A DNA stretch of 64,000 nt from DATAGF01 sp963819845 (GTDB lineage: Bacteria > Actinomycetota > Thermoleophilia > Miltoncostaeales > Miltoncostaeaceae). The stretch lies in assembly GCA_963819845.1 (NCBI GenBank), contig CAWFXQ010000009.1, positions 1-64,000 of the forward strand. Reading direction: 5' to 3'. A model generated the notes under the pieces. That model was given only the letters and a program-made list of their open reading frames with translations. It had not been told where the DNA came from and made no database searches. Positions 34,981-43,700 of the stretch are shown piece by piece. Position 1 is the stretch's first letter; the number at the start of each line of letters is the position of its first letter. A program made the translations under genes and the position numbers.

Positions 34981-35749
34981 GCGCCGCCTCCAATCGCTGC
35001 TCGTCCACCACCCGTCCGTCGAGCATCCGGATGATCCGGTCGGTGCTGCGTCCCACCGAGATGTCGTGGGTGACGATCAGGAAGCTCAGCCCGCGCTCGA
35101 CGTTGAGCCGCCGCAGGAGCGCCACGATCTCCTGGGCGTTCTCGCTGTCGAGGTCGCCCGTCGGCTCGTCCGCCCAGACGATCGCCGGCTCGTTGACCAG
35201 CGCCCGCGCGATGGTCACCCGCTGGCGCTCGCCGCCGGACAGCTTGTCGGGGACGTGGCCCGCGCGGCCCCCAACCCCCACCAGCTCGAGCGCCGCGAGC
35301 GCCCGCTTCCGTGCCTCGCGGGGTCGCTCTCGCGCGATCAGCAGCGGCAGCTCCACGTTCTCGGCCGCCGTCAGCACCGGCAGCAGGTTGTAGAACTGGA
35401 ACACGAAGCCCATGCGCCGGGCGCGGTAGTCGGTGCGCGCCGCGTCCGACATCACCGACAGCGGCGTCCCCTCGATCACGATCTCGCCGTCGTCGATGGC
35501 GTCCAGCCCCGACAGGCAGTTGAGCAGGGTGGTCTTGCCGCACCCGCTCGGGCCCATGATCGCGACCATCTCGCCGCTTGCCATCGCGAGGTCGACCCCC
35601 CGCAGCGCCGCGACCCGCGTCCCGCCGGTGTCGTAGGTCTTGGTCACGCCGCGCGCCGCGACGATCGCCCCGGCCACCGGGGCGGAACCGTTGACCGGTG
35701 CCGGCACGGGCGGGCCGGGCCGCCCGTTGCTCGCGGTCAGAGATTCCAT
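34955..35749 (-). CDS. ABC transporter ATPase (MacB/LolD type)
   Basis: 264 residues. Walker A GPSGCGKTTLLNCLSGLD, Q loop FVFQFYNLLPVLTAAENVELPL (read in two), signature LSGGERQRVTIARAL, Walker B AIVWADEPTGDLDS and switch His in IVTHDISVG. These match the LolD/MacB/FtsE branch, in keeping with the FtsX-like permease that follows. I chose ATG 35749; the first 30 residues are proline-rich and variable. Confidence 0.92.
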   Translation of the reverse strand: MESLTASNGRPGPPVPAPVNGSAPVAGAIVAARGVTKTYDTGGTRVAALRGVDLAMASGEMVAIMGPSGCGKTTLLNCLSGLDAIDDGEIVIEGTPLSVMSDAARTDYRARRMGFVFQFYNLLPVLTAAENVELPLLIARERPREARKRALAALELVGVGGRAGHVPDKLSGGERQRVTIARALVNEPAIVWADEPTGDLDSENAQEIVALLRRLNVERGLSFLIVTHDISVGRSTDRIIRMLDGRVVDEQRLEAAHVRAGHAA

Positions 35750-36079
35750 GGCCCGAAACTCGCGCGAAGAGGCCCGCCCCGGCATCGGGGACCCGCCGCA
35801 GGTCGGGTTCGGGGAACTACCTCCTCGGGCAGGTCCCGAGTCGCGCCACCGGCGAGGAGGCGTCAGACCGCGTGAGGACGTTCGTCACCGCAGAAACCAT
35901 CCTCAACGACTTGCGGGCAGGATTGGACCACGCCCCGGGGACGTGACGTAGAAGGTCCTGTAAATCGTCGGGTAAACCTCGCCCGGCAGTAGCACGGGTT
36001 CACGTCTCCGTATGCGCACCTGTTTTGGTTCGCACAAGGCGCCGGCAAGCGGGCCCGTGTTCGGAATCGTCGTCCATCG
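35750..36079. other. Intergenic region upstream of ABC operon
   Basis: 330 bases, no supportable gene. Next to the ATPase start it holds CCCGGCATCGG (around 35778-35788), a perfect left arm plus spacer of the palindrome at 21827 but without the right arm, and further away the repeat element copy B. Confidence 0.5.
35979..36017. repeat. Intergenic element copy B
   Basis: About 31 of 38 positions match 17181-17218 with one inserted base: CCCGGC ... CACGGG ... CCGTATGCGC. Similarity extends weakly about 20 bases to the left (GTCC, GTAA, GGTA blocks). The palindrome is imperfect here. Position is 230 bases upstream of the ABC ATPase start. Confidence 0.45.
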
Positions 36080-37525
36080 TCACGCCTCGGCGATCGCCAT
36101 GTACGAGGTCTCGAGGTACTCGTCGATGCCCTCGCGGCCGCCGGTACGCCCGTAGCCCGAGGCCTTGACGCCGCCGAAGGGCGCCGCGGCGCACGAGACC
36201 CGGCCGGTGTTGATCCCGACCATCCCGGCCTCCAGCGCCTCGGCGACGCGGAGCGCGCGCGCCCGGTCGCCGCTCATGACGTAGGCGGCCAAGCCCATGT
36301 CGGTGGAGTTGGCCAGCGCGATCACCTGGGGCTCGGTGTCGAAGGCGGCGATCGCGGCGATGGGCCCGAAGATCTCCTCGCGCATGACGCGTGCGTGCGC
36401 GGGCACGTCGGCCAACACGACCGGCGCGAAGAAGTGCCCGGGCCCCTCGAGCGGCCCGCCCGGCAGCACCGTCCGCGCGCCGGCGGCGACGGCATCCTCG
36501 ACGAGCGCCCGGAGGCGCTCGACCGACCGGGCCGAGATCATCGGGCCGATGTCGGCCTCGGGCTCGGTGGCGTGGCCGGGGCGCAGCGCCGCCATGCGCT
36601 GGGCGAGGCGGGTCGCCAAAGCCTCGGCGACCGGCCGCTCGACGTAGATGCGATTGACCGCGGTGCACGCCTGGCCGCCGTTGCGGCACTTGGCGGCGGC
36701 GACGGCCTCGACGGCCGCGTCGAGGTCGGCGTCGGCGAAGACGAGCGCCGGGGCGTTGCCCCCCAGCTCGGCGGTCGCCCGAAGGGCGCGGCCGGCGGCC
36801 AGGCCCAACAGGTGGGCGCCGACCCGCGGCGAGCCGGTGAAGGTGAGCTTGCGAAGGCGGGGGTCGGCCAGCAGCGGGTCGGTGGCGGCCGGGTCGCTGC
36901 AGGCGACGACGGTCAGGCAGCCGTCGGGCAGGCCGGCCTCGGTGAGCGCCTCGGCGAGGGCGACGGCCGACAGCGGGGCCGCGTCGCTGGCGCGCAGGAC
37001 CACGGTGCAGCCGGCCGCCAGGGCCGGGCCGACCCCGCGGGCCGGGATCGCCAGGGGGAAGTTCCAGGGCGAGATGATCAGGCAGGGGCCGACCGGCCTG
37101 CGGCGGACGACGAACTGGACGCCACCCTCGGGGTGGCCGTCGATACGGCCCGAGATCCGCACGGCTTCCTCGGCACTCCACTCGAGGTACTCGGCGGCGA
37201 AGGCCACCTCGTCGGCGGCCTCGGCCAGCGGCTTGCCCGACTCCAGGCTCAGCGTGAGCGCGAAGCGGTCGATGTCCTCGAGGAGGCGATCGGCGGCGCG
37301 GCGGAGCACGCGGGAGCGCCGGCGCGCAGGCGTCGCGGACCAGGCGGAAAAGGCCCGGTCGGCGGCGCCGAGCGCCGCCAGGCAGGCGCGCCGGCCCGCG
37401 TCGGGCACGGCGCCGATGGTGCGGCCGGTGCCGGGGTCCTCCACCGCAAGCGCCCTCGCCGCCGACGCAACCGGCGCGCGAGCGTCGTCCCGAAGGACGG
37501 GGCGTGGGCGGAGGCGCGGGATCAT
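36080..37525 (-). CDS. Aldehyde dehydrogenase, succinate-semialdehyde type
   Basis: 481 residues, full-length NAD(P)-dependent aldehyde dehydrogenase. SPWNFPLAIPARGVGPALAAGC (cofactor entry), FTGSPRVG, general base Glu in ELGGNAPALVF, nucleophile Cys in NGGQACTAVNR, and EEIFGPI. Closest in pattern to succinate-semialdehyde dehydrogenases (GabD). ATG 37525 overlaps the alcohol dehydrogenase stop (ATGA). Third enzyme of an operon with an FAD oxidase and an alcohol dehydrogenase, so it probably finishes an alcohol-to-acid oxidation. Confidence 0.88.
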   Translation of the reverse strand: MIPRLRPRPVLRDDARAPVASAARALAVEDPGTGRTIGAVPDAGRRACLAALGAADRAFSAWSATPARRRSRVLRRAADRLLEDIDRFALTLSLESGKPLAEAADEVAFAAEYLEWSAEEAVRISGRIDGHPEGGVQFVVRRRPVGPCLIISPWNFPLAIPARGVGPALAAGCTVVLRASDAAPLSAVALAEALTEAGLPDGCLTVVACSDPAATDPLLADPRLRKLTFTGSPRVGAHLLGLAAGRALRATAELGGNAPALVFADADLDAAVEAVAAAKCRNGGQACTAVNRIYVERPVAEALATRLAQRMAALRPGHATEPEADIGPMISARSVERLRALVEDAVAAGARTVLPGGPLEGPGHFFAPVVLADVPAHARVMREEIFGPIAAIAAFDTEPQVIALANSTDMGLAAYVMSGDRARALRVAEALEAGMVGINTGRVSCAAAPFGGVKASGYGRTGGREGIDEYLETSYMAIAEA

Positions 37526-38607
37526 GTCCCCGGGGAGACCGCCACCTTCACGATGCCCGGCTCACGTCGCGCCATGGCCCCGTAACCGGAGGCCGCCTCC
37601 TCCATCGCCAGGTCCTGGGTCAACACCGGCGACGGGTCGATGAGCCCCCGCTCCAGGAGCGGCCAGAGCTCGGGAAGGTAGCGCTTCACCGGCGCGATGC
37701 CGCCGCGGATCGTGAGGTTGCGCATGAAGCACTGGTCCCAGGCGATGTCGGGCGCCCCCAGGAACACCTCCATGCCCACCCAGCTCAGCGTGCCGCCGGG
37801 CTGCACCGACTCGGCCGACGCCCGCATCGAGCCGGCGCTCGACACGGCGTCGATAACCGCCTCGGGGCCGCGCCCGTCGGTCAGGTCGCCGAGCACCTGG
37901 GCCAGGTCGCCGTTGGCAGACGTGTTGACGACGTGGGTGGCGCCCAGCCGGCGGCCCACCTCGAGACGGTCGTCGTGGTGGCCCGCGAGCACGATCGCCC
38001 GGGGGCTCCTCAGGCGCGCGGCGTGACACGCGAGCAGCCCCACGGCGCCGTCGCCGACGACCAGGACGGCATCGCCCTCGGTGAGGTCCGCGCCCACCAC
38101 GGCGTGGTAGGCCGTGGCGAAGACGTCGGTCAGCGGCAGCACGCGCAGGTCGTGGGCGTCGTCGGCGAGCGCCTCGGGCACGGGCTCGAGGGTGCCGTCG
38201 GCCATCGGGACCCGGACGAACTGCGACTGGCCACCCTGCACCTCGCCGCCGCCCGGCCAGAACGACTGGAAGCCGTACGCGCCCCCGTGCAGGCACGACG
38301 TGGTGAGCCCCGCGCGGCAGAAGTGACAGGCGCCGCAGGAGATCCAGAAGGGCGAGGCCACCTTCCGGCCGGGGCGCACGCTCCGGACCTCGGGCCCGAC
38401 CTCCTCCACCACGCCGACGAACTCGTGCCCCAGGCGGCAGCCCGGGCTGAAGCCGAAGGCGTCGCCGTGGTTGTAGATGTGCATGTCCGAGCCGCAGATG
38501 CCGGCCTTGGTCACCCGGACGATCGCGTCGCCGGGCTCGATGATCGCCGGATCCGGGACCGTCTCGACGCTGACGTCCCCGGGGGCGTTGAACACGATGC
38601 CCCTCAT
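37522..38607 (-). CDS. Zinc-dependent alcohol dehydrogenase (MDR family)
   Basis: 361 residues. Catalytic zinc ligands in GICGSDMHIYN and RLGHEFVG; structural zinc region CGACHFCRAGLTTSC; Rossmann motif VLVVGDGAVGLLACHAA and VLAGHHDDR. The pattern is that of glutathione-independent formaldehyde or threonine/sorbitol-like dehydrogenases. ATG 38607 overlaps the FAD oxidase stop, and its stop overlaps the aldehyde dehydrogenase start, so the three are tightly coupled. Confidence 0.88.
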   Translation of the reverse strand: MRGIVFNAPGDVSVETVPDPAIIEPGDAIVRVTKAGICGSDMHIYNHGDAFGFSPGCRLGHEFVGVVEEVGPEVRSVRPGRKVASPFWISCGACHFCRAGLTTSCLHGGAYGFQSFWPGGGEVQGGQSQFVRVPMADGTLEPVPEALADDAHDLRVLPLTDVFATAYHAVVGADLTEGDAVLVVGDGAVGLLACHAARLRSPRAIVLAGHHDDRLEVGRRLGATHVVNTSANGDLAQVLGDLTDGRGPEAVIDAVSSAGSMRASAESVQPGGTLSWVGMEVFLGAPDIAWDQCFMRNLTIRGGIAPVKRYLPELWPLLERGLIDPSPVLTQDLAMEEAASGYGAMARREPGIVKVAVSPGT

Positions 38608-40022
38608 CGCGCGCCTCCGGTCGTCACCGTGGACGGGATGATGTTCTGGTTGACCCGGAAGACGTTGTCCGGGTCGTACTCGGCCTTGATGGCGGCCAGG
38701 CGGTCGTAGTTGCCGCGGTAGCCGGCCCGCACGCGCTCCTGGCCCTCGTCCATCATCATGTTCACGTAGGCGCCGCCGGCCGAGTGCGGGTGCAGGGCCT
38801 CGAAGTAGTCGACGGTCCAGGCGCGGATCGCGTCCGCGTTGGCCGGATCCGGGTCGATGCCGGCCATCACCGACGCGAAGGTCGCGTCGCGGTAGCTCCA
38901 TGCCGTGTCCTCGGGGCCGACGTCGTGGGCGGCGCCGTCGATCGGATAGAGGTGCATCGCCGACTTGATGGTCGGCATCGCCGCGCCGAAGCGCGCGTGG
39001 AGGGACACCGCCTCGTCGGGGACCTCCTTCACGAAGTCGGCCCGCCAGTACCACTGGTCGCCCGGCGGGTAGAGCCCGTCGAACAGGCTCTGCAGGTCCG
39101 CGTGGGGCATCGGCCCGACGCCGTGCATGAGCGGCTCGGGCAGGGAGTCGAGCAGCGGCGCCATGGCGGCGGCGGCCTCCTCCGGGGAGCCGAGGTGGCA
39201 CCAGACCACGCAGCAGGCCTTGCGCAGGTGGATCGCCTCGGGGAAGGGCGGCCCCGGCGGCACGGTGTGGAAGCCGAAGAAGCCGTTCAGCGTCCGCGGC
39301 GCGCCGGGCAGGAACTCGCGGTAGGCGCTGAGCACCTCCGCGGCCGCCTCGACCGGCCAGAAGGTGGGCCCACCGACCACCGTGCCGACCTCATGCAGCC
39401 GGAACGTGAACGACGTCGCCACGCCGAAGTTGCCGCCGCCGCCGCGGATTGCCCAGAACAGGTCCGGGTTCTCGTCCGTGCTCGCGCGCACCTGCCGTCC
39501 GTCGGCCAGCACCATGTCGGCCTCGAGCAGGTTGTCGATCGTGAGGCCGAAGGCGCGCGTCAGGTGGCCGAGACCGCCGCCGAGCGTGAGCCCGCCGACG
39601 CCCGTGGTCGAGATGATCCCGCTGGGCGTGGCGAGACCGTGTGCGCCGGTCGCCCGGTCCACCTCCCCCCACAGGCACCCGCCGCCGACCCGGGCGGTGC
39701 GCGCCTCGGGGTCGACCCGGATGTCCCTCATCGGGGAGAGGTCGATGACCAGGCCGTCGTCGACGATCCCCAGCCCCGCCCCGTGGTGGCCCCCGCCGCG
39801 CACGGCGAGAGCGAGCTCGTGGCGGCGGGCGAAGGCGATCGCCGCGGCCACGTCGTCCGGACCGGCGCAGCGCGCGATGAGCGCCGGCCGGCGGTCGATC
39901 ATGGCGTTGTAGACAGCGCGCGCCTCGTCGTAGCCATCGTCCTGCGGCGCGATGAGCGGTCCCGCGATGCGCGGGCCGAGCTCTCGGCGCGCCTTCTCGG
40001 CGATGCGGGATGCGGTGGTCAC
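38604..40022 (-). CDS. FAD-linked oxidase with BBE domain
   Basis: 472 residues. PCMH-type FAD domain with ALAVRGGGHHGAG (the His that carries 8-alpha-linked FAD), GGLTLGGGLGHLTRAFGLT, and a C-terminal BBE segment NYDRLAAIKAEYDPDNVFRVNQNI (in pieces). Such enzymes oxidise sugars, alcohols or alkaloids with O2. A second covalent FAD link through Cys is not evident. I chose GTG 40022, which has GAGGAGG six bases before it, over an ATG at 40103. First gene of the operon; divergent from the large LuxR regulator. Confidence 0.88.
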   Translation of the reverse strand: MTTASRIAEKARRELGPRIAGPLIAPQDDGYDEARAVYNAMIDRRPALIARCAGPDDVAAAIAFARRHELALAVRGGGHHGAGLGIVDDGLVIDLSPMRDIRVDPEARTARVGGGCLWGEVDRATGAHGLATPSGIISTTGVGGLTLGGGLGHLTRAFGLTIDNLLEADMVLADGRQVRASTDENPDLFWAIRGGGGNFGVATSFTFRLHEVGTVVGGPTFWPVEAAAEVLSAYREFLPGAPRTLNGFFGFHTVPPGPPFPEAIHLRKACCVVWCHLGSPEEAAAAMAPLLDSLPEPLMHGVGPMPHADLQSLFDGLYPPGDQWYWRADFVKEVPDEAVSLHARFGAAMPTIKSAMHLYPIDGAAHDVGPEDTAWSYRDATFASVMAGIDPDPANADAIRAWTVDYFEALHPHSAGGAYVNMMMDEGQERVRAGYRGNYDRLAAIKAEYDPDNVFRVNQNIIPSTVTTGGAR

Positions 40023-40101
40023 GAGAGCCTCCTCGGTCGGATCGGGCGGGCCTCCTGGTCCACCCATGCTCCGCACCCTGATGTCCCCGGTTTCGCCTGT
40101 C

Positions 40102-40172
40102 ATGACCGGATCTGACCCACCTTGCCCCCCGCGAGGAGCGAGCGGGATACTCGGCCGATGATCAGGTCTGAC
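40102..40172. promoter_or_regulatory. Direct-repeat operator candidates upstream of oxidase/LuxR genes
   Basis: ATGACCGGATCTGAC (40102-40116) and ATGATCAGGTCTGAC (40158-40172) match at 12 of 15 positions, in the same orientation, 56 bases apart. They lie in the shared gap between the oxidase operon and the LuxR regulator, where that regulator would be expected to bind. Confidence 0.4.
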
Positions 40173-40177
40173 TATCG

Positions 40178-43165
40178 GTGACGGCGCCGCTCCCGCCCGC
40201 TCTGCGGCTGACGCCGTCGTTCCCCTTCGTGGGCCGCGCGCAGGAGCTCGCGAGCCTGCGCGCGCTGCTGCCGCAACCCGGCGACGGGGGCCGCGGGCTG
40301 GCCCTCGTGGCCGGCGAGGCCGGCTCCGGCAAGAGCCGGCTGGTGCGGGAGCTCGGCCAGGAGGCGGCCCGGGACGGGGCGCTCGTCCTGTACGGGGCGT
40401 GCAACGAGGCCGTGCGAACCCCCTATCGCCCGCTCGTCGAGTGCCTCGATCACCTGCTGCGCACCGTCGAGCCCGCCGAGCTCCGCGCCGACCTGGGCTC
40501 CGGCGGGGGCGAGCTCACCCGGCTGGTGCCCGACATCGAGCGGCGCGCCGGGCCGCTGCCCGCGCCCGTTCACGGGGAGCCCGACAGCGAGCGCCACCGC
40601 CTGCACGGAGCGCTCACGGACCTCCTGGTGCGCACGGGCGCCCGCCGGCCGCTGGTCCTGCTGCTGGAGGATCTCCACTGGGCGGACGGGGCCAGCCTCC
40701 TCTGCCTGCGCCATCTCGCCCACGGCGTGGCCGATGCCCACGTGCTGACGGTCGCGACCTACCGGGACGACGAGGCCGAGGTGACGCCCGAGCTCTCGGA
40801 GGCGCTGGCCGACCTGCAGCGCGCCGAGGGCGTCGTCCGGCTGCGGCTCGGCGGGCTGACCCCGGACGAGGTGGCGGAGTTCGTGCGGCGGGTGGCCGGT
40901 GGCGAGCCGGGCGCCGAGCCGCGCGTCGCGGAGGCGCTCGCCGACCTGACCGGCGGCAACCCCTTCCTGCTCGGCGAGATGTGGCGCACGCTCGTCGAGA
41001 CCGAGGCGCTCGTGGCGGAGGAGGGGGGCGGTCTCCGGCTGAGCCGCCCGCTCGCGGAGCTCGCGAGCCCCCGGAGCGTGCGGGACGTCGTCAGCGAGCG
41101 GCTCCGGCGGCTCCCGGCGGGGACGACGGACCTGTTGGAGCTCGCCGCGATCGCCGGGCCGGACTTCGAGCTGTCGACGCTGCGCCGCGCGGCGGCCCTC
41201 GACGAGGCGGAGCTGCTCCGTGCGGTCGAGGAGCTCGAGGGCGGCGGGATGATCGAGGAGCTCCCGGGGCGGACGCTCGCGTACCGCTTCGCGCACGAGC
41301 TCGTGCGGCGCGCGATCGAGGACCGCCTGAGCGGGCCGCGGCGGGCGGAGCTGCACCTGCGCGTCGGCCGGGCGCTCGAGCAGACCTCCGGCGAGGACGC
41401 CCGGCGGCTGGCGAGCCTGGCCCACCACTTCGCGGCCGCCGCCCCGCTCGGCGTCGCCGACCGCGCGGTCGACTACAACCTGCGCGCGGCCCGCCTGGCG
41501 ATGACGGCGCTCGCCTACGACGACGCGGTGTCGCGGCTGCGCGCGGCCCTGGAGCTCGGCATCCCCGACGCCGGCCCACGGGGCGAGGCACACCTGGACC
41601 TCGGTACGGCCAGCCATCGCGGCGGCCGCACCGCCGACGCCCTCGAGGGGTTCCGGCAGGCCGCCGCGATCGCCGACGAGCGGGGCGACCCGGACCTCTT
41701 CGCGCGTGCCGCCATCGGCTTCGAGGAGGCGTGGTGGCGCCCCGGGTTCGTGCAGCGCGACGCGATCGACCTGCTGGAGGAGGCCGCGGAGCGGCTCGGT
41801 GAGGGTGACGACCCGCTCCGGGTGATGCTGCTCGCCGGTCTCAGCCGCGCCCTCGCCCGGGTCGGGCTCCACGAGCGCGCCGCGACGGTGCGCGCCGACG
41901 CCGTGGGCATGGCGCGGCGTCTCGGCGAGCCCCGCCCGCTGGCCGCCGTGCTCAGCGGAGCGTTTTGGCACCTGCCCACGTCGGGCGCGCCGGAGGTGCT
42001 CGCCGAGCTGGGCGAGGCGCGCGAGCTTGCGGAGCGGGTCGGCGACGCCGTACTCGTCACCGAGGCCATGGCCTGGCGGGTGCCCGCCTTCGTCGCGGTG
42101 GGCGACCTGGCGGCGGCACGACGAGAGGTCGAGGCGCTCCTCGAGGCGGCCGGGCAGACGCGCCAGCCGTTCAAGCTCCACGTGGCCGAGCACTCCGGTT
42201 CGGCCCTCGCCTTGTGCGAGGGCCGGCTGGCCGAGGCCGAGGAGATGGCCGAGCGCTCGCGGGAGTGGAGCCTCCATCTCACCGGCCCGCTCGACGCGTC
42301 CGCCGTCTACGGCATCCAGATGTTCGGCCTCCGGCGCGAGCAGGGCCGGCTCGCCGAGCTCGCGCCGATGGTGCGGCTGGTGGCGGGCAGCGGGTCCGCG
42401 GAGGGCGCGTGGGGGCCCGGTCTCGCGGCGCTGCTGGCCGAGCTCGGCATGGAGGAGCAGGCGCGGGCACAGCTCCATGCCATCCGCGCGCGCGGCCTCG
42501 ACGCGCTGCGCGAGTCGCTGTGGGTGGCGGGCCTCACCTACCTGGCCGACGCCTGCGCCGCCACCGGCGACGCCGAGACCGCCGAGCTCGTCTACCCGCA
42601 GCTCGAGCCGCTGGCCGGCACCCCGGTCGCGATCGGCTACCTGGTCGCCTGCTACGGCTCGGCCGACCGCTACCTGGGCATGCTGGCGGCCACCCTCGGC
42701 GAGCGCGATCGCGCCGGGGCCCACTTCGATGCGGCGCTGGCGCTCGATCGCCGCATGGGCGCTCGCACGTGGCTGGCCCACACCGCCTACGAGTACGGGC
42801 GCCTGCTCAGCGCCGGCACGGCCCCGGACGACCGCGCCCGCGCGGCGGGCCTGCTGTCCGAGGCGGACGCCCTGGCCGAGGGGATCGGGATGCCCGCCCT
42901 GCGGGCGCGCATACGTGCGCTCGGCTCGCCGCCACCGGCCGTCTCGGCCCTGCCCGACGACCTGTCGGGGCGCGAGGGCCAGGTCGTGCGGCTGATCGCC
43001 CGCGGGCTTTCCAATCGCGAGATCGGCGGCGAGCTGTCGATCAGCCAGCACACGGTCGCCAACCACGTCCGCGCCATCCTGAGGAAGACCGGCTGCGCGA
43101 ACCGCACCGAGGTGGCCGCCTACGCCGTCGGCCACGGCTTGATGCCCGCCGAGGCGCGGCAGTAG
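40178..43165 (+). CDS. Large ATP-binding LuxR regulator (LAL type)
   Basis: 995 residues. N-terminal AAA-like ATPase: Walker A GEAGSGKSRLVREL near residue 45 and Walker B LVLLLEDLHWADG near 160. The long middle is a helical TPR-like region. The C-terminus is a LuxR helix-turn-helix: LSGREGQVVRLIARGLSNREI then SQHTVANHVRAILRKTG. The class (MalT/LAL) is usually activated by a small ligand. It is divergent from the oxidase-ADH-ALDH operon, so it probably controls that operon in response to its substrate. GTG start at 40178. Confidence 0.88.
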   Translation: MTAPLPPALRLTPSFPFVGRAQELASLRALLPQPGDGGRGLALVAGEAGSGKSRLVRELGQEAARDGALVLYGACNEAVRTPYRPLVECLDHLLRTVEPAELRADLGSGGGELTRLVPDIERRAGPLPAPVHGEPDSERHRLHGALTDLLVRTGARRPLVLLLEDLHWADGASLLCLRHLAHGVADAHVLTVATYRDDEAEVTPELSEALADLQRAEGVVRLRLGGLTPDEVAEFVRRVAGGEPGAEPRVAEALADLTGGNPFLLGEMWRTLVETEALVAEEGGGLRLSRPLAELASPRSVRDVVSERLRRLPAGTTDLLELAAIAGPDFELSTLRRAAALDEAELLRAVEELEGGGMIEELPGRTLAYRFAHELVRRAIEDRLSGPRRAELHLRVGRALEQTSGEDARRLASLAHHFAAAAPLGVADRAVDYNLRAARLAMTALAYDDAVSRLRAALELGIPDAGPRGEAHLDLGTASHRGGRTADALEGFRQAAAIADERGDPDLFARAAIGFEEAWWRPGFVQRDAIDLLEEAAERLGEGDDPLRVMLLAGLSRALARVGLHERAATVRADAVGMARRLGEPRPLAAVLSGAFWHLPTSGAPEVLAELGEARELAERVGDAVLVTEAMAWRVPAFVAVGDLAAARREVEALLEAAGQTRQPFKLHVAEHSGSALALCEGRLAEAEEMAERSREWSLHLTGPLDASAVYGIQMFGLRREQGRLAELAPMVRLVAGSGSAEGAWGPGLAALLAELGMEEQARAQLHAIRARGLDALRESLWVAGLTYLADACAATGDAETAELVYPQLEPLAGTPVAIGYLVACYGSADRYLGMLAATLGERDRAGAHFDAALALDRRMGARTWLAHTAYEYGRLLSAGTAPDDRARAAGLLSEADALAEGIGMPALRARIRALGSPPPAVSALPDDLSGREGQVVRLIARGLSNREIGGELSISQHTVANHVRAILRKTGCANRTEVAAYAVGHGLMPAEARQ

Positions 43166-43174
43166 GGTCGGTAC

Positions 43175-43432
43175 ATGCCGCTCTACGTCATCGAGCGCGG
43201 CTACGCGGAGCAGCTCGACATGAGCGAGGACGACGTCCGCCTGCTGCAGGAGGTCAACGCGGACGAGGGCGTGCGGTGGCTCTTCTCCTTCCTCAGCGCC
43301 GACAAGCGGCGCTCGTACTGCCTCTACGAGGCGCCCTCCCCCGAGCCCCTCATGGCGGCGGCGCGGCGGGCCGGCATCCCGGCCGACGTCATCACCCAGG
43401 TCGAGCGCGTCTCGCCCGACGCCCTCGTCTAG
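43175..43432 (+). CDS. DUF4242 / SCO4226-like small protein
   Basis: 85 residues: MPLYVIERGYAEQL, VRWLFSFLSADKRRSYCLYEAPS and IPADVITQVERV. This is the DUF4242 ferredoxin-fold family, which includes the nickel-binding SCO4226 of Streptomyces. Ten bases after the LuxR regulator, so probably co-transcribed. Confidence 0.75.
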   Translation: MPLYVIERGYAEQLDMSEDDVRLLQEVNADEGVRWLFSFLSADKRRSYCLYEAPSPEPLMAAARRAGIPADVITQVERVSPDALV

Positions 43433-43668
43433 CCGCGAGCGACCAGCGGGCGGGTGATCTCGATGCCGTGGGCCGCGGCGAGAGCGATCACGTCGGCCGT
43501 CCCCGCGGCGGCGGCCCGGGCGAAGCGCTCCATCGGCGCCCCGGGCGCGAAGACCACGAACGCCCGCGCCTCGGCGGCGGACTCGTTGCGGATGGTGTGC
43601 TCACGCCCGCCGGGGATCGCGACGCGCCGCCTCCTGGAGGAGCTCAACGACGGGCTCTGAGCAGGCAT
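43429..43668 (-). pseudogene. Truncated cupin fragment
   Basis: The frame contains IPGGREHTIRNESAAEARAFVVFAPGAPMERFA, the second half of a cupin barrel (P-x-G-x-x-H-x-x-x-N motif 2), read in two pieces. The first half (motif 1) is missing in every frame; the DNA that should encode it is occupied by the ROK kinase start. Its end abuts the DUF4242 gene. Probably a remnant. Confidence 0.5.
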
Positions 43669-43700
43669 CGCCGCAGCGCGGCCGCCCCCGGCGGCGCGCC

